Positions 1 to 5,513 of a DNA stretch of 6,329 nt are shown in pieces; position 1 is the first letter of the stretch, and each line of letters starts with the position of its first letter. This DNA comes from Candidatus Poseidoniaceae archaeon (GTDB lineage Archaea > Thermoplasmatota > Poseidoniia > Poseidoniales > Poseidoniaceae). The notes beneath the pieces were generated by a model, which saw nothing but the letters and a program-made list of their open reading frames with translations, was not told the DNA's origin and did no database searches. Position numbers and translations under genes: made by a program. The stretch is from positions 1 to 6,329 of the forward strand of contig DUIP01000015.1 in the NCBI GenBank assembly GCA_013330285.1. The letters are read 5' to 3'.

Positions 1-124
1 GTCTTGCATGGGTGCTCAGCTTCAACCACGCATGAGATCGACGTCAGATGGCGACGATTGGATGGTGGATACGGTTGCTTTAACGTCGTAAATGCAAGAT
101 GGGTTGCACTTTATGCGAATTACA
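1..124. other. Region downstream of the radical SAM gene with no supported gene
   Basis: No gene can be supported here. On the minus strand a short inverted repeat (TGCAA, 6-nt loop, TTGCA at 93-108) followed by TTTA lies about 17 nt after the radical SAM stop and could be a weak 3'-end signal. An ATG at position 9 on the minus strand could open the next gene, but only three codons are in view. On the plus strand, a frame entering from the left ends with a stop at 89-91 and could be the C-terminus of a convergent gene; too little is visible to decide. Confidence 0.4.
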
Positions 125-1897
125 TCATTCGTGGAAGTACACGGAATGATTCTCATTCCATTCCACTGACGTCGCCTCAAACCAAGATTGTGCAGTTTCA
201 AACGGTGTTTTTCCCTTTGAACGGCGCTTAGCACGTTGACTGATGAGTTTCCAAGCGGTTTTTTCCCCGATCCCAGGAATTGCCTCAAGCTGTTTCTGGC
301 TCATGGTCTCGATGTTCATGCCGACCTCAACTCCAGTGATCGAACGCGCACCGTGTCCCGTGACCACGATGTCGGATTGAGATTCGAGGGGAATGTGATA
401 TTCTGCGCCAATAAGGATTGGATATGCACCGATTTGCCGTCCAAATGTAATGCCCGCTTTTCCACGACATGATTCCGCAGTGTGCGCTTCTTGCAGGTGG
501 GCGGGAAGGCGAGTTCGACCGTCATGCGTCTCCCAATGCACATCGGATAATACTCTACCCAAAGGGAATAATTCTTGTAAAAGAGGTCCATCGATGGTGT
601 CTCTCACGTTTGATTTGAACATATTGAATTGTTCTTGAGGGATCTCTTGGAAGCCTTCTCCCTCGACCTGCCGAATGTTGATTCGCCTCAAAAGAAGGCC
701 TTCTCGGCGTATTTCATGCAATAAATCGAGGTTCATTTGGTAACTTGCTTTGGTCTCTCCATTCAAACCTGCGATAAAATTGAGCCCTGGAAGGAGCTTT
801 GGTAACCCTCGGCTTCCTCGTTTGTTACCGTATTTATTGATCAAACGAATCGCTGTCTTGAGCTGTGATGGGTCACAATTCAACCAATTGGCTTCATGCA
901 CTGTTGGGTCGGCTGATTCGAGGCCGAAGGAGAGGACAGCGCCGTCGGACAGGGTTTCAACGAGGGTTTTGGTGATCGCTTCTGATGCTTCGAGGTTTTC
1001 GGCAATGATGGAGGGGTTGCCATTATCGGTATGGAGAATACCAAGCCGCTCATCTTCACGAAGCCCGTGGAGGAGTTTTGCAATTGGTTCTGGGTTTGGA
1101 ACTGGATACTCCAATTCACGCACACCGTCTGCCATGTAGGTGTAGGTGTCGGTCATACCGCCTAAGCGGACATGTTGAACACCGACGTCATGAGCACGGC
1201 GAACTTCTTCGATGATGTCTTCTGGCGTTCGCCATATCGGTACACCCTTTTTTGGCTCGATGCAGAACTTGCATCCACGTTTGTATCGCACACACCCTTG
1301 GTAGACTTCAACTTCGTAGGTAAGAGGCCCAGGTTGTTGTTCAGAGCCTAAATCTGGATGATCAGTGACTGCCTTACTGCCTGCGCCTGCTTGCGCCCAT
1401 GTTGTCCATTGCTCAGCCGACCTTCGTTGATGAGCCCATGTGCCTGTGGAAAGGTAGTGGTGCAAGGTCGCATCAGTATCTTGGAGGGCGAGAAATAAAT
1501 TGGCTTGAAGAGGCGCCCAACCCTGTTGCCGCCAACCTCGAATGGCCCACCCGCCAAACAATGCTGGTGTGGTGTGAGGGAGGTTTCGAATAATTTCTCG
1601 GGTTTCTTTGAGCGAGATCGGGGTGCCTCTCAAGTATCGGCCAGGCACGACTGCACCAGCCACACATGCAATTCCTGCAACATTGGCAAGCCGCTTGCGC
1701 ACCGCTTCTTCTCCGGCTTCTTTGAGGTACATCCTCCAAGCATCGATGGTGGTGTATTCGTAGGGGACCTTTGCTTGTTCGAGAACACCGCACAGGTATC
1801 GGATATGAAATCCCACATACGGCGGTACGCCGAACGCAGCGGGTTCATCTTCGTAGCCGTCGAGGACAAGCCAAGCAGGTTCACTTTGCTCAACCAT
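125..1897 (-). CDS. Radical SAM protein, COG1031-like, with C-terminal helix-hairpin-helix
   Basis: This 590-aa protein matches an archaeal radical SAM family of unknown reaction. The N-terminus has VLDGYEDEPAAFGVPPYVGF (11-30), a family hallmark, followed by a Rossmann-like region similar in layout to B12-binding domains (to about 140); I see no clear DxHxxG cobalamin motif. The [4Fe-4S] cluster cysteines are C202, C209 and C212 in GCVRYKRGCKFCIEP, a CX6CX2C spacing rather than the textbook CX3CX2C. The radical SAM barrel continues with HVRLGGMTDTYTY and LSFGLESAD. Near the C-terminus come FGRQIGAYPILIG, a segment ending VTGHGARSITGVEVG, and a helix-hairpin-helix with IPGIGEKTAWKL (about 540-551), suggesting nucleic-acid binding. 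RNA or tRNA modification is therefore a plausible but unproven role. The ATG at 1897 was chosen, 26 nt after the Csl4-RRM stop. A TTG at 1927 would add 10 residues and overlap that stop (TTGA); neither has a strong ribosome-binding site. Confidence 0.88.
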   Translation of the reverse strand: MVEQSEPAWLVLDGYEDEPAAFGVPPYVGFHIRYLCGVLEQAKVPYEYTTIDAWRMYLKEAGEEAVRKRLANVAGIACVAGAVVPGRYLRGTPISLKETREIIRNLPHTTPALFGGWAIRGWRQQGWAPLQANLFLALQDTDATLHHYLSTGTWAHQRRSAEQWTTWAQAGAGSKAVTDHPDLGSEQQPGPLTYEVEVYQGCVRYKRGCKFCIEPKKGVPIWRTPEDIIEEVRRAHDVGVQHVRLGGMTDTYTYMADGVRELEYPVPNPEPIAKLLHGLREDERLGILHTDNGNPSIIAENLEASEAITKTLVETLSDGAVLSFGLESADPTVHEANWLNCDPSQLKTAIRLINKYGNKRGSRGLPKLLPGLNFIAGLNGETKASYQMNLDLLHEIRREGLLLRRINIRQVEGEGFQEIPQEQFNMFKSNVRDTIDGPLLQELFPLGRVLSDVHWETHDGRTRLPAHLQEAHTAESCRGKAGITFGRQIGAYPILIGAEYHIPLESQSDIVVTGHGARSITGVEVGMNIETMSQKQLEAIPGIGEKTAWKLISQRAKRRSKGKTPFETAQSWFEATSVEWNENHSVYFHE

Positions 1898-1923
1898 GGT
1901 GACCGACTCATCCGAGGTGGTCT

Positions 1924-3333
1924 TCAATCCTTCTTGGGGCGTCGGCGTCGTCGACGCTTTTTCGCGTCTTCTTCCTCTTCCCGCATGGCTTGGAGTTCAC
2001 GGTTTGACTTGCCTCCAGAGTTACCAGGTTTTCCGCCACGGCCGCCTTTCTTTCCACCTTGTGAGACGTCGACCTTGATCTTGCGACCCAAGAGTTCGGT
2101 ACCGTTGAGTTTTGCAACAATGGCTTCACCTTGGTCCATTTCCTTCACAAACGCAAAGGCGAATCCCTTTGGTTTTCCAGCATTATCGGTTGCCATCACA
2201 AGTGCATTGACTGTGGCTACACCATCAAAAATGGCTTTGAGTTGTTCTTCTGTTGCTTTGAATGGAAGGTTTCCAACATAGAGTTTGAGCCCTTCAGGGT
2301 CCTTGCGCTTTTGTCGCTTACCCTTCTTGTCATCGCTGTCCGCATCTCGAACACCGATCTTTCGTCCATTGATTTTGTGACCATCCAACTTGGCAATCGC
2401 AGCATCAGCTTGCGCCTTTTCGCTGTATGTGACGAAGCCGAAGCCTCGGTTGACACCGTTGTCATCAGTAAGAACGATGCAATCGGTCATGTCGCCGTGT
2501 TCAGCAAATAGCGCTCGTAGTTCCTCAGTGCCAACTTCTCGTGGCAGGCCACCAACAAACAATCGGCAACCGGGGGCGTTTCGAGGTCGGCGCCCTTTGC
2601 CACCCGATTCGCCTTCAAATCTGAAGTAAGTTCGCTCTCGCCCATCTTCTCGGACATCTGCTGCAATGAAGGTAGCGCGCCCTGCTGGGCCCTTGCCAAA
2701 CATTGCTTCTGCTGCTGCACCCCAACGCTTGCCAGCGTTGTTGAGGGTGCTTGCACCTTGCTCAAGTTCAGCCCATCCCGCACCGTAATTGTCAGCAAGG
2801 GCACGGTATGATTGGTAGCTGCATGAATTGCAATTGACGTTCCAGTCGCCATCGAGTTTGGGAACCAGTGTGGCCCCACATGATGGGCAGATGGCATGAA
2901 GTACGCCACAGTCATCACGATCTCTGAAGGAAATTCGGAGAACAGGAGAGACTTCTTTCACTTCGGCTCGACATACATCTCGGCGCCGTACGGCGTCGGC
3001 GGTTTGATGCATGTAGCGATCAACGATGTTTGTGACATGGAATTGACCGTAAAGGTGCTCTGGTAGAACACTACCTGGTTTCCCTTCGATGCAAATCACT
3101 TGTGCTTCACCGTTCTTCTCGTTCAATTTTACAATCTCACAAAGCACGGTGTCGCCTACTTCAGGAGTGACGATTGGCTTGGCAGCCGTGACGGTGCCGA
3201 TTCCATCTTCGATTGAGAAAGCGCCGATAGCGGTTGCAATAATGCGACCGTCGACTTCGATTGTTCCTTCACCAGCTTCGCATTCTGCGGCACTGGAGAC
3301 ATTCATTCCTGGGGTGACGAGGCTCGGCGTCAT
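1924..3333 (-). CDS. csl4: Exosome cap subunit Csl4 fused to two RRM domains
   Basis: The first ~185 residues are an archaeal Csl4, an RNA-binding cap subunit of the 3'-5' exosome. They comprise an N-terminal barrel domain with TPGMNV and CEAGEGTIEVDGRI (about 5-50), an S1/OB domain (about 57-137), and a C-terminal zinc ribbon with C149/C152 and C168/C171, ending in a YGAG like the family's terminal YG. Instead of stopping there, the protein continues through an unrecognised segment (187-255) into two canonical RRMs. RRM1 (257-331) has RNP2 LFVGGL and RNP1 RGFGFVTY; RRM2 (350-424) has RNP2 LYVGNL and RNP1 KGFAFAFV. A Lys-rich linker separates them. The tail (425-469) is Gly/Lys/Arg-rich, then acidic, then a run of arginines. 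At 469 aa it is more than twice the usual archaeal Csl4 (about 180-200 aa, from memory). The frame is continuous with no sign of a frameshift. The role in exosome substrate capture follows for the Csl4 part; extra RNA recognition by the RRMs is inferred. The frame is open upstream to 3456, but that extension has no Csl4 character. Confidence 0.93.
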   Translation of the reverse strand: MTPSLVTPGMNVSSAAECEAGEGTIEVDGRIIATAIGAFSIEDGIGTVTAAKPIVTPEVGDTVLCEIVKLNEKNGEAQVICIEGKPGSVLPEHLYGQFHVTNIVDRYMHQTADAVRRRDVCRAEVKEVSPVLRISFRDRDDCGVLHAICPSCGATLVPKLDGDWNVNCNSCSYQSYRALADNYGAGWAELEQGASTLNNAGKRWGAAAEAMFGKGPAGRATFIAADVREDGRERTYFRFEGESGGKGRRPRNAPGCRLFVGGLPREVGTEELRALFAEHGDMTDCIVLTDDNGVNRGFGFVTYSEKAQADAAIAKLDGHKINGRKIGVRDADSDDKKGKRQKRKDPEGLKLYVGNLPFKATEEQLKAIFDGVATVNALVMATDNAGKPKGFAFAFVKEMDQGEAIVAKLNGTELLGRKIKVDVSQGGKKGGRGGKPGNSGGKSNRELQAMREEEEDAKKRRRRRRPKKD

Positions 3334-3342
3334 GTGATTCAT

Positions 3343-3348
3343 TCCTTT
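3343..3348 (-). promoter_or_regulatory. Shine-Dalgarno-like site deciding the Csl4-RRM start
   Basis: The minus strand reads AAAGGA, 9 nt before ATG 3333 but directly abutting ATG 3342. The spacing favours 3333. The protein then begins 7 residues before the conserved Csl4 N-terminal PG, as expected for the family. Confidence 0.5.
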
Positions 3349-3387
3349 GCAAACATGGCCCGAGGTAGGTCGCATGTTGTTTCGCGT

Positions 3388-3419
3388 GGTTGAAGGGGTG
3401 GGTCGTCCCCTTTTCAACC
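3388..3419 (-). promoter_or_regulatory. Imperfect hairpin in the leader of the Csl4-RRM gene
   Basis: In the 100-nt gap between the methyltransferase and Csl4 genes, two arms pair: GGTTGAAGGGG (3388-3398, plus strand) with CCCCTTTTCAACC (3407-3419). This gives 7 bp plus 4 bp around a 2-nt bulge, with an 8-nt loop. In the minus-strand transcript the element lies about 55 nt before the Csl4 start. No U-tract follows it, so it does not look like an intrinsic terminator. It could be a processing or stabilising stem, or a protein-binding leader structure. No convincing TATA/BRE pair is visible in the gap. Confidence 0.5.
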
Positions 3420-3433
3420 CCTCATACGAGGTT

Positions 3434-4096
3434 TCACGCCTCTTGATTTTCATCATCGATTAATTTGGCATCTCCTGGACGGTGGAAACGCCAACAGCGA
3501 ACCGCTGTTGATGCCTTGCCTTTGCTGTGGTGAGCATAGGTTGGTGGAAGTCGGAATTCAGTTTCAAGCATAATCTCTCCTTGGTATCCATGGTCGCTTG
3601 CAATAGCTTGCACGTGCTTGGCCTTCGCACTGTGAAGGATGTGGACCGATTCGGCATTCAACGAGAAGGCCAATTCAAGCAATGGACGGTCCGCTCGAGT
3701 GGTTTGAACCCCCCATGGAGGATTCATCACGACGACGTCGATTGGCTCGTCCAATTCAATCGAATCCCTTCCAACCATGGCATGGATTGCCTTAGCTGAA
3801 CCCCCAGTCTTGTCCTGTGTTCGTTGGATGTTCTGGCGTGCAACTTCGATGGCTTGTTCATCCGCCTCAATCAGCGTCACTTTCGCCGCTCCAAGGAACA
3901 TCGTAGCAAGGCCAAGAATTCCATTACCTGCTGCTACATCGAGAACATGCTTGCCTTCGACCGCATCAAGTTGATCAACACCAAGCATCCAATAGGCTGC
4001 CAAGTCGCCCTCAGTGGCGTATTGTTCAAGTTCCACAGACTGGCATGGATGGGGTTGAAGTTTAGACAACTCAATGGCCAAATGTTTTGGCCGCAT
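3434..4096 (-). CDS. METTL5-like RNA N6-adenine methyltransferase (COG2263 family)
   Basis: This 220-aa SAM-dependent methyltransferase has the features of the archaeal COG2263 family, related to eukaryotic METTL5, which makes m6A in small-subunit rRNA. The N-terminal LEQYAT (23-28) matches the family LEQY motif. The SAM-binding motif I is DVAAGNGILG (53-62), the acidic residue ending the next strand lies in LIEAD (75-79), and the catalytic motif is NPPWG (125-129), the [DN]PP[FYW] type used for exocyclic amino methylation. It is followed by ADRPLLELAF and a C-terminal LPPTYAHHSKGK (183-194) resembling the family's conserved FH-containing segment. Family members I recall carry NPPFG, so Trp here is a mild variation. 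The likely substrate is rRNA or tRNA adenine; this is inference. The gene sits directly upstream of Csl4, a pairing I recall from other archaea, and downstream of a coupled zinc-ribbon gene. GTG at 4105 is an alternative start. Confidence 0.9.
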   Translation of the reverse strand: MRPKHLAIELSKLQPHPCQSVELEQYATEGDLAAYWMLGVDQLDAVEGKHVLDVAAGNGILGLATMFLGAAKVTLIEADEQAIEVARQNIQRTQDKTGGSAKAIHAMVGRDSIELDEPIDVVVMNPPWGVQTTRADRPLLELAFSLNAESVHILHSAKAKHVQAIASDHGYQGEIMLETEFRLPPTYAHHSKGKASTAVRCWRFHRPGDAKLIDDENQEA

Positions 4097-4100
4097 GCCG

Positions 4101-4106
4101 CTCACC
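4101..4106 (-). promoter_or_regulatory. Shine-Dalgarno site of the methyltransferase gene, overlapping the upstream stop
   Basis: The minus strand reads GGTGAG, then CGGC, then ATG at 4096. The TGA stop of the zinc-ribbon gene lies inside this site. It supports ATG 4096 over the overlapping GTG at 4105, which lacks a good upstream site, and suggests translational coupling of the two genes. Confidence 0.55.
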
Positions 4107-4311
4107 AGCGAGGTGGTTGCTGCTGGAATTGGTTGTTGGCGGCCATTTGCTGCTGTTGTGCTGCTTGCATCTGAAGGCGCAAGTAATGGATTTGCTCCGC
4201 TTCTTGACGAAGCCGCATGAGCAGTTGTTCACCGGGTTGCTGAGTTCCACAAAATCGACAGAATCGAATGCCGTCTTGGTGTTGTTGTCCGCAGCTGATA
4301 CAGAATCCCAT
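4102..4311 (-). CDS. Small zinc-ribbon protein with Gln-rich tail
   Basis: This 69-aa protein begins with a four-cysteine zinc ribbon: MGFCISCG, a short spacer, then RFCRFCG, giving two CxxC knuckles at C4/C7 and C18/C21. The rest is a probable amphipathic helix or coiled coil rich in Gln, Arg and Leu (about 28-55), ending in a Gln/Asn/Pro stretch, PPRW. The pattern is that of generic double-zinc-ribbon proteins, for which the fold can be called but not the function; protein-protein or nucleic-acid contacts are typical. The start is supported by GGAGG 7 nt upstream. Its stop codon overlaps the ribosome-binding site of the downstream methyltransferase, whose ATG follows 5 nt after the stop, so the two are probably translationally coupled. 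A role as partner of that methyltransferase is speculation from position. Confidence 0.82.
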   Translation of the reverse strand: MGFCISCGQQHQDGIRFCRFCGTQQPGEQLLMRLRQEAEQIHYLRLQMQAAQQQQMAANNQFQQQPPRW

Positions 4312-4318
4312 GGTTGTG

Positions 4319-4323
4319 CCTCC
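4319..4323 (-). promoter_or_regulatory. Shine-Dalgarno site of the zinc-ribbon gene
   Basis: The minus strand reads GGAGG, followed by 7 nt (CACAACC) and then ATG at 4311. This strong ribosome-binding site fixes the start of the small zinc-ribbon gene at 4311 rather than at start codons further upstream in the same open frame (to 4401), which would overlap the preceding gene. Confidence 0.75.
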
Positions 4324-4357
4324 GTGTCGTGGTCTCATCGAGAAGTATTGAATCTTG

Positions 4358-5473
4358 TCATTCCATTGTGGCCAATTCAAGGAACACCGGCCATGTCTCA
4401 AAGCCTACGGCCGTTGCTCTTTCATTGATATCTTCCCATCGAGGATCATCCATCATTTCCGTTGGATCAACGCCTGCTGCAAGCAATCCATTGACGAGTT
4501 CTCGGAATTCTACTTCGATGTCCGACATTGGCTCTCCAACTTCTTCGACGATCTCTGGCATGGGGACATTTTCATGTTCGCCGGTTGCCGTATCTGGCTC
4601 AGAAATAACTTCGGGTTCTGGCGATGGTATTACTGGTGCGCTTGGCTTAGCCTGTTGGGCGCCAGGTGGGAGGGGTACGAAGACATGCTCTGGTTCAGCA
4701 GCGCTCTCGTCATTGGATTTCTCAGAGGCGACTGGCAGTTCGACACTGGACTCTGGTGTGGCCGAAGCATTTGATTCTGCAGCAATGCCTGCAATGAGAT
4801 CAGTCGAGAAGGCGTCCATCATTGCATCCATACTTTCTGTTTCTTTTGGTGCCGCAACCTCTGGCATCTCCTCAGGTTTGGCTTCACTGACCGTCGATTT
4901 TTTCTCCAGTCGTCCAACGCCAAGAACTTCTGCCTGTTGACGTGCGAGTTCTGCTGCTTGCCTGCGCGGTAGGCTGACAAAACACTTTCCTGGAATGTCA
5001 TTGTGAGGGAATGGCAAAAAGTAGCGCTCAAGTGTCGCAATGGATGGGTGCCTAAAGCACATCATTCGTTGATTTTCAAATGCACGTTGGGATGGGTGAT
5101 CAATCGAATAAGGCAACGGCATCACCTCGATTGAACCTCTAAGCCATCCTTCATTTGTCACAAGATGCTGCATCCATGGACCCAAATCGGAACTTGCAAT
5201 GTCGACGAATTGGAACGATGCACTTTTTGGATCAAACCCTTGATCTTCGAGCAATTGTGCGCCGGCTCTTGGTCTGTGAAACGAAGTAATCACTGGTTGT
5301 CCATGTTCAATCATGTCACCGTGCAACTCCATCAATTTGCGTTCTTTGCGTGGGCACATGAGCAGAACTGTCATTCGAGATGCATGATGATCCCAAATCT
5401 CGCCCCAGCGCGTCTCGGCTTCACTCTTGAGTTGACCAATGGTCATGTCGGGAATCATCGCCGTAATACCCAT
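4358..5473 (-). CDS. Uncharacterised protein with acidic linker and conserved-looking C-terminal helix region
   Basis: I do not recognise this 371-aa protein. Residues 1-190 look like a folded domain of mixed composition, with hydrophobic stretches such as MTVLLMC (34-40) and aromatic-rich segments around 100-165 (GPW, YFLPFPHND, GKCFVSLP). An Ala/Arg/Gln-rich helix at about 170-190 follows. Residues 191-315 form a low-complexity linker rich in Glu, Pro, Ser and Ala, including repeated EP/PE pairs, probably disordered. The last 55 residues (MSDIEVEFRELVNGLL to the end) look like a small helical module. No signal peptide or membrane segment is evident, and the few cysteines are scattered, so this is probably a soluble cytoplasmic protein. 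The start chosen is the first ATG after the Asd stop. The upstream frame is open to 5620 but would overlap asd by about 107 nt; ATGs at 5458 and 5446 remain possible. The zinc-ribbon gene follows after 46 nt. Confidence 0.75.
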   Translation of the reverse strand: MGITAMIPDMTIGQLKSEAETRWGEIWDHHASRMTVLLMCPRKERKLMELHGDMIEHGQPVITSFHRPRAGAQLLEDQGFDPKSASFQFVDIASSDLGPWMQHLVTNEGWLRGSIEVMPLPYSIDHPSQRAFENQRMMCFRHPSIATLERYFLPFPHNDIPGKCFVSLPRRQAAELARQQAEVLGVGRLEKKSTVSEAKPEEMPEVAAPKETESMDAMMDAFSTDLIAGIAAESNASATPESSVELPVASEKSNDESAAEPEHVFVPLPPGAQQAKPSAPVIPSPEPEVISEPDTATGEHENVPMPEIVEEVGEPMSDIEVEFRELVNGLLAAGVDPTEMMDDPRWEDINERATAVGFETWPVFLELATME

Positions 5474-5513
5474 GTCCGCACCAGTTGCTTCGTAGCGTTG
5501 TATGCCTTTATGC

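Noticed and set aside
93..108. Inverted repeat TGCAA/TTGCA downstream of the radical SAM gene as a terminator
   Set aside because: The 5-bp stem and short TTTA do not make a convincing archaeal U-tract terminator; kept only as a note in the intergenic entry.
22..288. 88-codon minus-strand frame overlapping the radical SAM C-terminus
   Set aside because: It overlaps the well-supported C-terminal coding region by over 160 nt in another frame and shows no domain.
1898..1927. TTG start at 1927 for the radical SAM gene
   Set aside because: The TTGA overlap is possible, but the adjacent AAGGA has no spacing to the TTG and the family homology begins just after the ATG at 1897; it remains an alternative.
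1505..2281. 258-codon open frame on the plus strand
   Set aside because: It lies antisense to the radical SAM and Csl4-RRM genes, spans their junction, and has Ser/Phe/Arg-rich low-complexity sequence without domain character.
3334..3456. 41-residue N-terminal extension of Csl4-RRM
   Set aside because: It covers the intergenic hairpin, overlaps the methyltransferase end and has no Csl4 character; ATG 3333 has a site at suitable spacing and gives the expected N-terminus.
4314..4940. 208-codon plus-strand frame rich in Ser, Gly and Thr
   Set aside because: It is the antisense shadow of the acidic linker of the unknown protein; its composition is explained by the opposite-strand Glu/Pro/Ala codons.
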